Assembly: GCF_022763305.1 (NCBI RefSeq)
Contig: NZ_JALEGT010000121.1
Span: forward strand, 62,001-126,000
Reading direction: 5' to 3'
Source: Marivita sp.
GTDB lineage: Bacteria; Pseudomonadota; Alphaproteobacteria; Rhodobacterales; Rhodobacteraceae
DNA length: 64,000 nucleotides
In this document: positions 37,402 through 47,214 of the stretch, one piece after another
Layout: each line of letters begins with the position of its first letter
Numbering within the stretch: position 1 is the first letter of the stretch
Notes under the pieces: generated by a model
Told to the model about the DNA's origin: nothing
Seen by the model: the letters and a program-made list of their open reading frames with translations, nothing else
Databases searched by the model: none
Translations under genes and position numbers: made by a program

Positions 37402-38277
37402 ATGGGACTTCACACCCGCATTAATTCCGCTGTCGAAGCGGCAATTCGCGTCGGACAGGGTGGAACACCGCCTGCCAAACTCTCCGAAGCTCTCCATTAC
37501 GCGTGTACGCCCGGCGGCGCGCGCATCCGCCCGACAATCCTGATGTCCGTTGCACTGGCTTGCGGAGATGATTCGCCAAAGATGGCAGATGCCGCCGCCG
37601 CCGCGTTGGAGCTGATCCATTGTGCAAGCCTTGTGCATGATGATCTGCCCTGTTTCGATGACGCCGACATCCGTCGCGGCAAACCATCCGTGCACCGCGC
37701 CTATTCAGAGCCTCTTGCCGTGCTTACCGGGGACTCTCTGATCATTCTTGCGTTCGAAATCCTCGCGATGGCCGCGGAACATGCGCCGGACCGTGCTGTT
37801 CGCCTTATCCGCACGCTGACGCGCCAGTCGGGAATGCCCTACGGCATTTGTGCCGGCCAGGGTTGGGAAAGCGAATCGAAGATCGACCTTTCCGCCTATC
37901 ATCGCTCAAAAACCGGGGCTCTGTTCATCGCCGCCACGCAGATGGGCGCCATTGCTGCAGGTCAGGACGAAGAACCGTGGTACGAACTCGGCGCCCGCAT
38001 CGGAGAGGCGTTCCAGGTTGCGGACGATCTGCGCGATGCGCTGTACGACAGTGAAACACTGGGTAAACCCGTTGGGCAGGACGATCTGCATGGCCGCCCG
38101 AATGCGGTCGCTGTTCTAGGTGTTGAAGGGGCGCAATCGCGACTCCGCGATATCCTCAGCGGGGCGATTTCATCAATCCCGTCCTGTCCCGGAGAAGCCC
38201 AGTTGGCCGAGATGGTCCGCATGCAGGCAGAACGTTTGACGCCGGTTCCACAAACCCGCGCTGCCCGAGCCGGATGA
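37402..38277 (+). CDS. crtE: geranylgeranyl diphosphate synthase CrtE
   Basis: CrtE makes geranylgeranyl diphosphate for both carotenoids and the bacteriochlorophyll tail. The 291-residue prenyltransferase has the first aspartate-rich motif HDDLPCFDD near residue 77 and the second, VADDLRDALYD, near 205. The ATG follows AGGAG. It is divergent from crtD across the shared PpsR-box promoter region, and crtF begins immediately after its stop codon. Confidence 0.96.
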   Translation: MGLHTRINSAVEAAIRVGQGGTPPAKLSEALHYACTPGGARIRPTILMSVALACGDDSPKMADAAAAALELIHCASLVHDDLPCFDDADIRRGKPSVHRAYSEPLAVLTGDSLIILAFEILAMAAEHAPDRAVRLIRTLTRQSGMPYGICAGQGWESESKIDLSAYHRSKTGALFIAATQMGAIAAGQDEEPWYELGARIGEAFQVADDLRDALYDSETLGKPVGQDDLHGRPNAVAVLGVEGAQSRLRDILSGAISSIPSCPGEAQLAEMVRMQAERLTPVPQTRAARAG

Positions 38278-39423
38278 ATGGCACTCGCCTCCGATAGCCC
38301 TCCTGTCGATTACAGACCGCGGCCAGGGTTGCGCACGCGGCTCATGCGTCTGGTCGCGCGACCGGGTTTTCAGAGCTGGGCGTCCGCCTTTCCCCTGACC
38401 CGACGTACTGCCGCCAAGGACGGGGCCGAGCTTTTCGATCTTGTCCAGGGTTTCGTCAAATCCCAGGTTCTGTTCGCGCTTGTCGAGCTTCGGATTTTGC
38501 ACCGTCTGATTGACGGGGAGATGACGGCGGATGGGCTTGCTCAGATAACCGGCATGCGGTCTGACCGGATGGAGCGGTTGATGATGGCCGCCACCGCAAT
38601 GAACCTCACACGAAGGGACAAGGCTGGACAATACGGCCTCGCGCGCCTCGGTGCCGCAATGGTCGGTGTGCCGGGTCTTGATGACATGATCCGACATCAT
38701 GCAGCGTTCTACCGGGATCTGAACGATCCGGTTGCGCTGCTGCGCGGCGATGTCGAAACCGAACTCGCGGCCTTCTGGCCGTATGTTTTCGGTGCGGCAC
38801 ACGCCGAAGACGCCGAAACCTCCAAGCGGTATTCGGATCTTATGGCGCGGTCGCAGCAGATCGTTGCAGCGGACACGCTTGCGGTTGCTGACCTGAAGCA
38901 CACACGTCATCTTCTGGATGTCGGTGGCGGCTACGGTGTCTTTGCTGAAGCAGCGGCGTTGAAACATCCCCATCTGCGCGCCACGGTCTTTGATCTGCCT
39001 GCCGTCGAACCCAATGCGCGCAGTCTGATGGCGCGTTCAAAGGCCAGCGATCGGCTTGATTTCGTGGCGGGATCGTTTCGAGATGATCTTCTGCCGGACG
39101 GGTCTGATACTGTCTCCCTGATCCGGGTTCTCTATGACCACGAGGATGACACGGTCGAGGCGCTGCTTTTCGAGATATTCGAAACGCTGCCGGATGGCGG
39201 TCGGTTGCTGGTGTCGGAGCCGATGTCAGGCGGCGCACAGCCCGAGGTCTCGGGGGATGTGTATTTCAGCTTTTACTGTCTCGCGATGCAGACAGGGACG
39301 GTGCGCAGCCAGGCGCGGATCGCGGAGCTGTGTCGCAAGACCGGATTTGACTCGATCCGTCCGTACCGCTCGCGCCGGCCGTTTGTGACGACCGCGCTCA
39401 TGGCGACGAAACCTCTCAATTAA
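38278..39423 (+). CDS. crtF: demethylspheroidene O-methyltransferase CrtF
   Basis: CrtF methylates the 1-hydroxyl of demethylspheroidene with SAM. The 381-residue protein has an N-terminal dimerisation region and a C-terminal methyltransferase domain with the SAM motif LLDVGGGYGVFAEAAAL near residues 218-234 and the LIRVLYDHEDD segment that carries the usual catalytic histidine region. It starts directly after the crtE TGA with no spacer, so the two are translated together. Confidence 0.95.
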   Translation: MALASDSPPVDYRPRPGLRTRLMRLVARPGFQSWASAFPLTRRTAAKDGAELFDLVQGFVKSQVLFALVELRILHRLIDGEMTADGLAQITGMRSDRMERLMMAATAMNLTRRDKAGQYGLARLGAAMVGVPGLDDMIRHHAAFYRDLNDPVALLRGDVETELAAFWPYVFGAAHAEDAETSKRYSDLMARSQQIVAADTLAVADLKHTRHLLDVGGGYGVFAEAAALKHPHLRATVFDLPAVEPNARSLMARSKASDRLDFVAGSFRDDLLPDGSDTVSLIRVLYDHEDDTVEALLFEIFETLPDGGRLLVSEPMSGGAQPEVSGDVYFSFYCLAMQTGTVRSQARIAELCRKTGFDSIRPYRSRRPFVTTALMATKPLN

Positions 39424-39451
39424 GCAGTCTTCGTCAGTTTACAAGTCAAAG

Positions 39452-39469
39452 TGTCTATTATAGTTGACA
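39452..39469. promoter_or_regulatory. PpsR box 1 (TGT-N12-ACA) of bchC
   Basis: TGTCTATTATAGTTGACA fits TGT-N12-ACA and ends in TTGACA, the probable -35 of bchC. Confidence 0.9.
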
Positions 39470-39491
39470 GCTGAGTGTGTAAGAATAAACT
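39464..39491 (+). promoter_or_regulatory. bchC promoter
   Basis: TTGACA (39464-39469) and TAAACT (39486-39491) are 16 bases apart. Each lies in one of two PpsR boxes eight bases apart, the same layout described for the CrtJ-repressed bchC promoter of Rhodobacter capsulatus. Confidence 0.7.
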
Positions 39492-39495
39492 GACA
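39478..39495. promoter_or_regulatory. PpsR box 2 (TGT-N12-ACA) of bchC
   Basis: TGTAAGAATAAACTGACA fits TGT-N12-ACA and covers the -10 element of bchC. Confidence 0.9.
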
Positions 39496-39568
39496 CTACA
39501 AAGTATCAGAGGTGGAACACCGGATTCGATTCTGACGAACCGGGGCCGCCAAAACGCAGGAGGTTGGG

Positions 39569-40510
39569 ATGCAAACAAACGCCGTCGTGCTGAACGCACC
39601 AAAGACCCTTGCGCTGGAAATCGTTGAACTCAGCGATCCGGGTCCCGATGATCTTGTCGTCGACATTGCCCATTCAGGTATTTCCACGGGAACAGAAAAG
39701 CTGTTCTGGACCGGCGACATGCCTCCGTTTCCAGGCATGGGATATCCGCTGATCCCTGGCTACGAAGCTTCTGGCGAAGTGGTCGAGGCGGGATCGAACA
39801 CTGGCTACAAGGTGGGTGACCACGTCTTCGTTCCCGGTGCGAACTGCTACAACGGTGTTTTTGGGCTTTTCGGCGGCGCAACGCGCCGTCTGATCACTGC
39901 GCAGGACCGTGTCACCCGAATTGATCCCACTCTAGGTGCGCAGGGTGCCTTGCTGGCACTTGCCGCAACAGCGCGTCATGCAATGGCCGGGCTAGATAAG
40001 GCGGTGCCTGATCTGATCGTCGGACACGGCGTTCTTGGTCGTCTGCTTGCGCGCCTCACCATTGCAGCTGGTGCACCTGCGCCGACTGTCTGGGAAATCA
40101 ATCCTGATCGTGCAACCGGAGCCGATGGCTATGAAGTGATCCATCCGGACGATGACACGCGCCGCGACTACCGCTCGATCTACGATGCCAGCGGAAATGG
40201 CGGTCTTTTGAACGATCTCGTCGGGCGTATCGCCAAAGGGGGAGAGATCGTCTTGGCGGGGTTCTATACCCAGCCTCTGCAATTCGCTTTCCCGCCCGCG
40301 TTCATGAAAGAGGCGCGTTTCCGTGTCGCTGCAGAATGGGCGCGCGAAGACCTGACTGCGACCCGTACTCTGGTCGAAAACGGCGCCCTGAGCCTTGAGG
40401 GGCTCATCACACACCAAGCCGCGGCGGCTGATGCGCCGAATGCCTACCGTACTGCATTCGAAGACCCGGCCTGCCTGAAAATGATCCTCAATTGGGAGAC
40501 GCCTTCGTGA
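39569..40510 (+). CDS. bchC: 3-hydroxyethyl bacteriochlorophyllide a dehydrogenase BchC
   Basis: BchC oxidises the 3-hydroxyethyl group to acetyl, a late step to bacteriochlorophyllide a. The 313-residue protein is of the zinc-type medium-chain dehydrogenase family, with [20 protein letters not shown] near residues 53-72. The ATG is preceded by AGGAGG. It opens the long bchCXYZ-puf unit, which read through carries pigment enzymes and pigment-binding proteins together, under the paired PpsR boxes upstream. Confidence 0.95.
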   Translation: MQTNAVVLNAPKTLALEIVELSDPGPDDLVVDIAHSGISTGTEKLFWTGDMPPFPGMGYPLIPGYEASGEVVEAGSNTGYKVGDHVFVPGANCYNGVFGLFGGATRRLITAQDRVTRIDPTLGAQGALLALAATARHAMAGLDKAVPDLIVGHGVLGRLLARLTIAAGAPAPTVWEINPDRATGADGYEVIHPDDDTRRDYRSIYDASGNGGLLNDLVGRIAKGGEIVLAGFYTQPLQFAFPPAFMKEARFRVAAEWAREDLTATRTLVENGALSLEGLITHQAAAADAPNAYRTAFEDPACLKMILNWETPS

Positions 40511-41508
40511 AAGACGACGTTCCGAACCTCAAAGACTTCGACCAGCGCCTGCGCGACGAAGCCCACGAAGACCTCGCGGATGTGATCCCGGCAGAGGCCA
40601 CCAAGAAAACACAGATCATCGCGATCTACGGCAAGGGCGGGATTGGCAAGTCCTTCACGCTGGCCAATCTCAGCCACATGATGGCCGAGCAGGGCAAGCG
40701 CGTGCTGCTGATCGGCTGTGATCCGAAATCCGACACCACGTCGCTGCTGTTCGGTGGCAAGGCTTGCCCGACGATCATCGAAACCTCGACCAAAAAGAAG
40801 CTGGCCGGGGAAGAGGTGAAGATCGGCGACGTCTGCTTCAAGCGTGGCGGTGTCTTCGCGATGGAGCTTGGGGGGCCCGAAGTGGGTCGCGGCTGCGGTG
40901 GTCGCGGGATCATTCACGGGTTCGAACTGCTCGAAAAGCTGGGCTTCCACGATTGGGATTTCGACTACGTCCTGCTCGATTTCCTGGGTGACGTGGTCTG
41001 TGGCGGCTTTGGCCTGCCGATTGCCCGCGACATGGCGCAGAAGGTGATCCTTGTCGGGTCGAACGACCTTCAGTCGCTTTATGTGGCGAACAACGTCTGC
41101 TCGGCGGTGGAGTATTTCCGCAAGCTGGGTGGCAACGTCGGTGTCGCCGGTCTGGTCATCAACAAGGATGACGGCTCGGGCGAGGCGCAGGCCTTTGCCG
41201 AAGCGGTGAACATCCCCGTGCTGGCGTCGATCCCACAGGATGACGATCTGCGCAAGAAATCCGCGAATTACCAGATCGTTGGAACCGCACAAAGCCAGTG
41301 GGGCGCGCTGTTCGCCGAATTGGGCATGAACGTCGCGGCGGCTCCGCCCGTGCGGCCCGCGCCGCTTAGCCAGGATGGTTTGCTTGAACTGTTTGACGGC
41401 TCCGAGACCGGGGCGGGTGTCGTGCTCGAACCGGCAACTGACACGGATATGCGCGGCAAGAACGCGGCACCGCAGGACTCTTTGGAAGTGATTTACGACG
41501 ACGCGTGA
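40507..41508 (+). CDS. bchX: chlorophyllide a reductase iron protein subunit BchX
   Basis: BchX is the NifH-like ATPase that feeds electrons to BchYZ for reduction of ring B. The 333-residue protein has the P-loop [11 protein letters not shown] near residues 40-50 and the two cluster cysteines in GRGCGGRGI and [10 protein letters not shown] chose the GTG ([13 protein letters not shown]) with GGGAGA upstream; its TGA-overlap with bchC indicates coupling. A tail of about 60 residues after the NifH core (from [11 protein letters not shown]) is low in conservation. Confidence 0.95.
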   Translation: MKDDVPNLKDFDQRLRDEAHEDLADVIPAEATKKTQIIAIYGKGGIGKSFTLANLSHMMAEQGKRVLLIGCDPKSDTTSLLFGGKACPTIIETSTKKKLAGEEVKIGDVCFKRGGVFAMELGGPEVGRGCGGRGIIHGFELLEKLGFHDWDFDYVLLDFLGDVVCGGFGLPIARDMAQKVILVGSNDLQSLYVANNVCSAVEYFRKLGGNVGVAGLVINKDDGSGEAQAFAEAVNIPVLASIPQDDDLRKKSANYQIVGTAQSQWGALFAELGMNVAAAPPVRPAPLSQDGLLELFDGSETGAGVVLEPATDTDMRGKNAAPQDSLEVIYDDA

Positions 41509-41552
41509 CGGTTAGCCCCCGGAGCGCCCTTGGGAACGAAAGCAGAAGACAC

Positions 41553-43118
41553 GTGACGAACGAAGCAACATACGACGAGACGGCAGAGGTTGAAGTGATC
41601 CGTGGGGAACCACGGGTCGACGCCCCCGATGCGCCCGTGCTGGCGGATGGGCTGGGGTGTCACTCTGGATCCGAAATGGAAAAGGCGGCACGCCTCGCCG
41701 GCAATTCCGACATGCTCGACCAGTTCGCGAAGGACTATCCGAAAGGTCCGCATGACCAACCCCAAAGCATGTGCCCCGCCTTTGGGTCGTTGCGTGTCGG
41801 TTTGCGGATGAAGCGGGTTGCGACGGTTCTGTCCGGGTCGGCCTGCTGTGTCTATGGCCTGACCTTCGTGTCGCATTTCTACGGTGCCCGTCGGTCGGTC
41901 GGGTACGTTCCGTTCAATTCCGAAACGCTTGTCACCGGTAAACTTTACGAGGACATCCGCGAGAGCGTGCATGAAATGGCCGATCCCGAGCGGTTCGATG
42001 CCATCGTCGTCACCAACCTCTGTGTGCCGACCGCATCCGGCGTCCCGCTCCGGTTGCTTCCGAAAGAGATCAACGGCGTGCGGATCGTCGGCATTGACGT
42101 TCCGGGCTTTGGCATTCCGACCCACGCCGAGGCGAAAGACGTGCTTGCCGGTGCGATGCTCAACTACGCCCGCGAAGAGATCAAAGCCGGTCCTGTGCAA
42201 GCGCCTGCTGGCGGAAAATCGGATCGTCCGACAATCGCGCTTTTGGGCGAGATGTTCCCGGCTGACCCGATGATGATCGGCGCGATGCTGGCACCGTTGG
42301 GTCTGGCCGCTGGTCCGGTTGTGCCCTGCCGCGAATGGCGGGAACTCTATGCTGCTTTGGACTGTGGTGTCGTCGCCGCAATTCACCCATTCTATACCGC
42401 CGCGATCCGTGAATTCGAGGCTGCGGGTCGGTCGATTGTCGGATCGGCCCCTGTTGGCCACGATGGCACTGCGGCATGGCTTGCTGCGATTGGGGATGCG
42501 TACAACGTCCCGGCTGCGCAGATCGCAGCGGCGCAAAACGCATTTCTGCCTGCAATCAAGGGCGCTTTGGCCACGACGCCGATCAAAGGCACGATCACTC
42601 TGTCGGGCTATGAAGGGTCTGAACTTCTCGTCGCTCGTCTGTTGGTCGAAAGCGGCGCGGACCTCCGTTATGTCGGCACCGCCTGTCCGCGCACGAAATG
42701 GTCGGAACCCGACCGTGAATGGCTTGAAAACAAGGGCATCAAGGTCACCTATCGCGCCTCGCTTGAAGACGATTGTGCGGCTATGGAGGCGGTAAAGCCT
42801 GATCTCGCCATCGGCACGACACCGGTTGTGCAGAAGGCCAAGGAAATGGGCATTCCTGGTCTCTACTACACCAACCTGATTTCCGCGCGTCCCCTGATGG
42901 GTCCCGCGGGCGCTGGATCGTTGGCCGAAGTGATCAATGCCGCCATCGCGGGCAAGACCCGCATGGATGACATGAAGGCCTTCTTCGAAGGTGTAGGCAC
43001 CGGCGACACTGCAGGCGTTTGGGAGAAATCCCCGAACCTGCGTCCCGATTTCCGCGCACAGCATCAGAAGAAGCTCGACAAACAGGCGCGTGCCGCCAAA
43101 GCGCAGGAGATGATCTGA
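41553..43118 (+). CDS. bchY: chlorophyllide a reductase subunit BchY
   Basis: BchY forms with BchZ the NifDK-like catalytic component of chlorophyllide a reductase. The 521-residue protein has the cysteine-bearing segments [11 protein letters not shown] and [15 protein letters not shown] and [12 protein letters not shown] in the first 110 residues, the expected cluster ligands. I start at GTG ([14 protein letters not shown]), the family-like N-terminus; the frame is also open from a GTG at 41505 that overlaps the bchX stop. bchZ follows with a one-base overlap. Confidence 0.94.
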   Translation: MTNEATYDETAEVEVIRGEPRVDAPDAPVLADGLGCHSGSEMEKAARLAGNSDMLDQFAKDYPKGPHDQPQSMCPAFGSLRVGLRMKRVATVLSGSACCVYGLTFVSHFYGARRSVGYVPFNSETLVTGKLYEDIRESVHEMADPERFDAIVVTNLCVPTASGVPLRLLPKEINGVRIVGIDVPGFGIPTHAEAKDVLAGAMLNYAREEIKAGPVQAPAGGKSDRPTIALLGEMFPADPMMIGAMLAPLGLAAGPVVPCREWRELYAALDCGVVAAIHPFYTAAIREFEAAGRSIVGSAPVGHDGTAAWLAAIGDAYNVPAAQIAAAQNAFLPAIKGALATTPIKGTITLSGYEGSELLVARLLVESGADLRYVGTACPRTKWSEPDREWLENKGIKVTYRASLEDDCAAMEAVKPDLAIGTTPVVQKAKEMGIPGLYYTNLISARPLMGPAGAGSLAEVINAAIAGKTRMDDMKAFFEGVGTGDTAGVWEKSPNLRPDFRAQHQKKLDKQARAAKAQEMI

Positions 43119-44584
43119 TGCTCATTCAAGATCACGACCGCGCGGGTGGATATTGGGGGGCGGTGTACGCCTTTACAGCCGTCAAAGGATTGCAAGTTGT
43201 CATCGATGGCCCGGTCGGATGTGAAAACCTGCCGGTGACGTCGGTTTTGCATTATACAGATGCGCTTCCGCCGCATGAGCTCCCTATCGTGGTGACTGGC
43301 CTCGGTGAGGAGGAGCTGGGTCGAGAGGGGACCGAGGGGGCTATGAAACGCGCCTGGGGTGTGCTTGACCCAGCTCTGCCGGCGGTTGTTGTCACGGGCT
43401 CGATTGCCGAGATGATCGGTGGCGGGGTGACGCCGATGGGCACGAACCTGCAACGGTTCCTGCCGCGCACGATCGACGAGGATCAGTGGGAAAGCGCGGA
43501 TCGCGCGATGACGTGGATCTTCACGGAATTCGGCATGACCAAAGGCCGGATGCCGCCCGAGAAGAAACGCGAAGAGGGCGCAAAGCCGCGCGTGAATATC
43601 CTTGGGCCAATGTACGGCACCTTCAACATGCCAAGCGACCTGGCCGAGATCCGGCGTTTGGTCGAAGGCATCGGAGCCGAGGTCAACATGGTGATGCCGC
43701 TGGGCAGCCATCTGGCCGAGATGCGGAACCTCGTGAACGCGGATGTGAACATCTGCATGTATCGCGAGTTCGGTCGCGGTCTCGCGGAATGCCTTGGAAA
43801 GCCTTACCTGCAAGCGCCGATTGGCATGGATTCGACCACCAAGTTCCTGCGCAAGCTGGGCGAGTTGCTGGGCCTCGATGCCGAACCTTTCATCGAACAG
43901 GAAAAGCACTCCACGCTGAAACCTGTCTGGGATCTCTGGCGATCCGTGACGCAGGATTTTTTCGCAACGGCATCTTTCGGGATCGTGGCGAATGAGACCT
44001 ATGCGCGCGGCATCCGCAACTATCTCGAGTCCGATCTTGGCCTGCCTTGTGCCTTCGCGGTGGCGCGTGTGGCCGGAAGGAAAACGAACAATGAAGAAGT
44101 TCGTTCCTTCATCCACACGAAAAGACCCCTGGTCGTGATGGGGTCAATCAATGAAAAGATGTACCTGGCCGAAATGAAGGCCGGGCATGGACCGCAGCCG
44201 ACATTCATTCCGGCCAGCTTTCCCGGTGCCGCGATCCGTCGCCATACCGGAACGCCGATGATGGGCTATGCGGGCGCGACCTATCTTCTTCAGGAAGTCT
44301 GCAACGGCTTGTTCGACGCCCTGTTCCATATCCTGCCTTTGGGCAGCGAAATGGACAAGGCCGAGTCGACCCTGACCCCACTGCGCCGCGACTTTCCGTG
44401 GGATGCCGATGCCCAGTCCGAACTTGACCGGATCGTCGCACAGCACCCCGTTCTGACCCGTATTTCAGCCGCCAAGAACCTGCGCGACGCCGCAGAGGCC
44501 GCGGCCCTGAAACAAGGCGCTGAACGTGTCGTCTTCGAGACTGTTCACGCTCTTGCTCAAACCCAAGGAGGACCGACCACATGA
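43118..44584 (+). CDS. bchZ: chlorophyllide a reductase subunit BchZ
   Basis: BchZ is the NifK-like partner of BchY. The 488-residue protein starts [21 protein letters not shown] and has the early cysteine in [12 protein letters not shown] near residue 35 and the NifK-type segment [16 protein letters not shown]-like ([17 protein letters not shown]). The ATG overlaps the bchY stop by one base, and pufQ overlaps its own stop by four, linking pigment synthesis to the puf genes. Confidence 0.95.
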   Translation: MLIQDHDRAGGYWGAVYAFTAVKGLQVVIDGPVGCENLPVTSVLHYTDALPPHELPIVVTGLGEEELGREGTEGAMKRAWGVLDPALPAVVVTGSIAEMIGGGVTPMGTNLQRFLPRTIDEDQWESADRAMTWIFTEFGMTKGRMPPEKKREEGAKPRVNILGPMYGTFNMPSDLAEIRRLVEGIGAEVNMVMPLGSHLAEMRNLVNADVNICMYREFGRGLAECLGKPYLQAPIGMDSTTKFLRKLGELLGLDAEPFIEQEKHSTLKPVWDLWRSVTQDFFATASFGIVANETYARGIRNYLESDLGLPCAFAVARVAGRKTNNEEVRSFIHTKRPLVVMGSINEKMYLAEMKAGHGPQPTFIPASFPGAAIRRHTGTPMMGYAGATYLLQEVCNGLFDALFHILPLGSEMDKAESTLTPLRRDFPWDADAQSELDRIVAQHPVLTRISAAKNLRDAAEAAALKQGAERVVFETVHALAQTQGGPTT

Positions 44585-44808
44585 CGGATTTCACCTCTTC
44601 AGACACGCGCTCTCACAAGCACGGTCACACAAAACGCGGAACCGAGTTCCTGGTCTATTTCAGCATCATCTTCGTGGTCGCGATCCCGTTCGCAACCGTG
44701 ATCTGGATGCTTGAAGTGTTCCAGAAGCAGACGCTCAACATGCGAGGCCCACTGGCGCGCGCATGGTGCGAAGCGGATCGGATCACGCCACTGATTTTCT
44801 CAGCCTGA
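44581..44808 (+). CDS. pufQ: PufQ protein
   Basis: PufQ is a small membrane protein needed for normal bacteriochlorophyll supply to the complexes in Rhodobacter. The 75-residue protein has one transmembrane helix ([22 protein letters not shown], shown in part) and the C-terminal pattern [18 protein letters not shown], which aligns with PufQ (GPFARAW-x-EA-x-x-ITP). It begins within the last codons of bchZ and precedes the processed region before pufB. Confidence 0.9.
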   Translation: MTDFTSSDTRSHKHGHTKRGTEFLVYFSIIFVVAIPFATVIWMLEVFQKQTLNMRGPLARAWCEADRITPLIFSA

Positions 44809-44827
44809 AAAGGTTGGGGGAGCGAGA

Positions 44828-44851
44828 CTGTCCGCCCGGCGGGGTGGACAG
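44828..44851 (+). other. RNA hairpin between pufQ and pufB
   Basis: CTGTCCGCCC and GGGGTGGACAG can pair over ten positions (one G-T) around a four-base loop. It lies in the 119-base pufQ-pufB spacer, a region processed in Rhodobacter puf mRNA; it could act as a 5' stabiliser of the pufBA segment. Confidence 0.55.
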
Positions 44852-44927
44852 GACCTGAGGGGTTTCGGCCCTGATGGACCCGGCCGCAGGGAGTGCGGCG
44901 TCAGCATAACGTTCCGGAGGAAAGTTC

Positions 44928-45077
44928 ATGGCTGATAATACCGACCTGTCCTTCACAGGTCTTACTGACGAGCAGGCCCAGGAGCTGCATTCCGTCTACA
45001 TGAGCGGCCTTTGGCTGTTCTCGGCGGTTGCAGTGGTTGCACACCTTGCAACCTTCATCTGGCGCCCGTGGTTCTGA
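44928..45077 (+). CDS. pufB: light-harvesting 1 beta subunit PufB
   Basis: PufB is the beta polypeptide of the LH1 antenna ring. The 49-residue protein reads [20 protein letters not shown], then [20 protein letters not shown] and ends ATFIWRPWF. The bacteriochlorophyll-ligating histidine is in AHL (residue 39), and the cytoplasmic-side EL-H and C-terminal IWRPW are diagnostic. The ATG follows GGAGGAAAG, the strongest ribosome binding site of the operon, as expected for the most abundant product. pufA starts 14 bases later. Confidence 0.96.
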   Translation: MADNTDLSFTGLTDEQAQELHSVYMSGLWLFSAVAVVAHLATFIWRPWF

Positions 45078-45091
45078 GGAAGGATTAGAAA

Positions 45092-45247
45092 ATGGCAAAG
45101 TTCTACAAGATCTGGCTCATCTTTGATCCGCGTCGCGTGTTTGTCGCGCAAGGCGTGTTCCTCTTCCTGCTGGCTGCAATGATTCACCTCGTGGTGCTGT
45201 CCAACGGCATCAACTGGTTCGAAACCGCAGCAGCCGCTGGCATGTAA
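45092..45247 (+). CDS. pufA: light-harvesting 1 alpha subunit PufA
   Basis: PufA is the alpha polypeptide of LH1. The 51-residue protein begins [20 protein letters not shown], the standard alpha N-terminus, with one membrane helix ([16 protein letters not shown]) whose histidine in MIHL ligates bacteriochlorophyll. It follows pufB with a GAGGAAGGA ribosome binding site. The spacer after it folds into hairpins that would protect the pufBA message. Confidence 0.96.
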   Translation: MAKFYKIWLIFDPRRVFVAQGVFLFLLAAMIHLVVLSNGINWFETAAAAGM

Positions 45248-45255
45248 ATGCTCGC

Positions 45256-45271
45256 GAGCTCGGAAGAGCTC
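45256..45271 (+). other. small hairpin after pufA
   Basis: GAGCTC-GGAA-GAGCTC forms a perfect six-base stem with a four-base GGAA loop nine bases after the pufA stop. Confidence 0.5.
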
Positions 45272-45282
45272 AAAAGATCGCT

Positions 45283-45312
45283 GCGGGCGGAGCCCGGTTC
45301 CGGACCGCCCGC
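45283..45312 (+). other. pufA-pufL intercistronic stabilising hairpin
   Basis: GCGGGCGG and CCGCCCGC form a perfect eight-base stem around a 14-base loop (itself partly paired). In Rhodobacter such hairpins between pufA and pufL block 3' exonucleases, keep pufBA mRNA longer than pufLM and so set the antenna to reaction-centre ratio; the same role is inferred here. There is no following U-run. Confidence 0.75.
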
Positions 45313-45386
45313 GGCAAAACGAATGACTGAAACATGACGGCTGCGTTCCTCTTCGGGGCATGCCGGCAAACGCGGAGATAAAGAAG

Positions 45387-46226
45387 ATGGCGCTGCTCAG
45401 CTTCGAAAAAAAGTATCGCGTCCGCGGAGGGACGCTGATCGGCGGCGATCTGTTCGACTTCTGGGTAGGGCCTTTCTATGTGGGCTTTTTCGGGGTCACG
45501 ACCGCCTTTTTCGCTCTGCTCGGCACGATCCTCATTCTGTGGGGAGCGGCCGATCAAGGCACTTTCAATCCATGGCTCATCAACATTGCGCCGCCTGACC
45601 TGAGTTACGGTCTGGGCATGGCGCCGCTGATGGAAGGCGGGCTCTGGCAGATCATCACGATCTGTGCGGTCGGCGCTTTCGTCAGTTGGGCGCTGCGCGA
45701 GGTCGAGATTTGCCGCAAGCTGGGGATCGGGTACCACGTGCCTTTCGCCTTCAGCTTCGCGATCTTTGCCTATGTGACGCTTGTTGTCTTCCGCCCGCTT
45801 CTGATGGGCGCATGGGGCCACGGTTTCCCGTACGGGATCTTCAGCCACCTCGACTGGGTGTCGAACACCGGCTACGCCTACCTGCACTTCCATTACAACC
45901 CGGCCCACATGATCGCGGTGACGTTCTTCTTCACCACGACCCTGGCGCTTGCGTTGCACGGCGGTCTGATCCTGTCGGCTGCAAACCCTGAAAAGGGTGA
46001 AGAAATGAGAACCCCCGATCACGAAGACACGTTCTTCCGCGATTTCATCGGCTACTCGGTCGGTACCCTTGGTATCCATCGCGTTGGTCTGTTGCTCGCT
46101 CTGAACGCCGGGTTCTGGTCCGCGATCTGTATCATCATCTCTGGCCCCGTCTGGACGAAGGGCTGGCCCGAGTGGTGGAACTGGTGGCTCGAACTGCCCA
46201 TCTGGGGCGTGAATGTGGGGATGTAA
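45387..46226 (+). CDS. pufL: photosynthetic reaction center L subunit
   Basis: PufL binds the special pair and quinone A-side cofactors in the inner membrane. The 279-residue protein starts [20 protein letters not shown], has five membrane helices and the conserved histidines in [15 protein letters not shown] (special pair region) and ALHGGLILS (iron ligand region). I chose the ATG that gives [10 protein letters not shown]; the frame is open nine codons upstream. pufM follows after two bases. Confidence 0.96.
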   Translation: MALLSFEKKYRVRGGTLIGGDLFDFWVGPFYVGFFGVTTAFFALLGTILILWGAADQGTFNPWLINIAPPDLSYGLGMAPLMEGGLWQIITICAVGAFVSWALREVEICRKLGIGYHVPFAFSFAIFAYVTLVVFRPLLMGAWGHGFPYGIFSHLDWVSNTGYAYLHFHYNPAHMIAVTFFFTTTLALALHGGLILSAANPEKGEEMRTPDHEDTFFRDFIGYSVGTLGIHRVGLLLALNAGFWSAICIIISGPVWTKGWPEWWNWWLELPIWGVNVGM

Positions 46227-46228
46227 CC

Positions 46229-47212
46229 ATGGCCGAGTATCAGAACATTTTCACACAGGTCCAGGTTCAGGGAAAACCTGAATGGGGCATGGCGACCGAG
46301 AACGCCGACTATGAACGCACACGCAAGGCCGGTTTCTCGACCCTGATCGGCTGGATCGGCAACGCACAGCTTGGCCCTGTCTGGCTGGGTTGGACCGGGA
46401 TGGTGTCTCTTGCGACAGGTATCCTTGCGCTGAACATCATCGGGTTGAACATGCTGGCGCAGGTTGGCTGGTCGATCCCCGAGTTCATCCGCCAGCTTTT
46501 CTGGCTGGCACTCGAACCGCCAAGCCCCGAATACGGGCTGAGCTTCCCGCCGCTTCAGGATGGTGGCTGGTACATCATCGCAAGCTTCTTCCTGCTGATT
46601 TCGGTGATGAGCTGGTGGGCCAGAACCTATCTTCTGGCGATGGAACACAAGATGGGCAAACACGTCTTCTGGGCGTTCGGCTCGGCCATCTGGCTGTTCC
46701 TGGTCCTGGGCCTTTTCCGTCCGATCCTCATGGGATCGTGGTCAGAGGCGGTGCCTTACGGGATCTTTCCGCACCTTGACTGGACCACGGCCTTCTCGAT
46801 CCGCTACGGCAACCTGTATTACAACCCGTTCCACGCGCTTTCGATCGTGTTCCTCTATGGCTCCGTTCTGCTTTTCGCGATGCACGGCGCGACCATTCTG
46901 GCGGTGACCCGTTACGGCGGCGACCGCGAGTTGGAACAGATCGTCGACCGTGGCACGGCCACCGAACGGGCGGCTCTATTCTGGCGCTGGACGATGGGCT
47001 TCAACGCCACGATGGAAGGCATTCACCGCTGGGCATGGTGGTTCGCGGTACTGACCCCGATCACGGGCGGCATCGGGATCCTTCTGACCGGCACCGTGGT
47101 GGACAACTGGTTCATCTGGGCACAGGAGCATCACTTCGCTCCGATGTATGACGGCTCTTACGGGTACGAAGCCTACGGTTCCTACGAAACCTTTATTGGA
47201 CAGGAGAACTGA
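46229..47212 (+). CDS. pufM: photosynthetic reaction center M subunit
   Basis: PufM pairs with PufL to make the type II reaction centre core. The 327-residue protein starts [20 protein letters not shown] and has the special-pair histidine region [17 protein letters not shown], the [23 protein letters not shown] iron-binding segment, and a C-terminal extension ([16 protein letters not shown]) longer than in pufX-type species, as seen where a cytochrome subunit binds. It is followed two bases later by pufC. Confidence 0.96.
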   Translation: MAEYQNIFTQVQVQGKPEWGMATENADYERTRKAGFSTLIGWIGNAQLGPVWLGWTGMVSLATGILALNIIGLNMLAQVGWSIPEFIRQLFWLALEPPSPEYGLSFPPLQDGGWYIIASFFLLISVMSWWARTYLLAMEHKMGKHVFWAFGSAIWLFLVLGLFRPILMGSWSEAVPYGIFPHLDWTTAFSIRYGNLYYNPFHALSIVFLYGSVLLFAMHGATILAVTRYGGDRELEQIVDRGTATERAALFWRWTMGFNATMEGIHRWAWWFAVLTPITGGIGILLTGTVVDNWFIWAQEHHFAPMYDGSYGYEAYGSYETFIGQEN

Positions 47213-47214
47213 TT

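Noticed and set aside
41493-43064. 523-codon open frame opposite bchX/bchY
   Set aside because: It is antisense to strongly conserved BchY and arises from GC-rich third positions; its translation has no family character and is full of His/Arg/Gly runs.
45256-45312. Riboswitch or terminator after pufA
   Set aside because: The hairpins have no U-run and no conserved aptamer core; they fit an mRNA-stabilising structure better.
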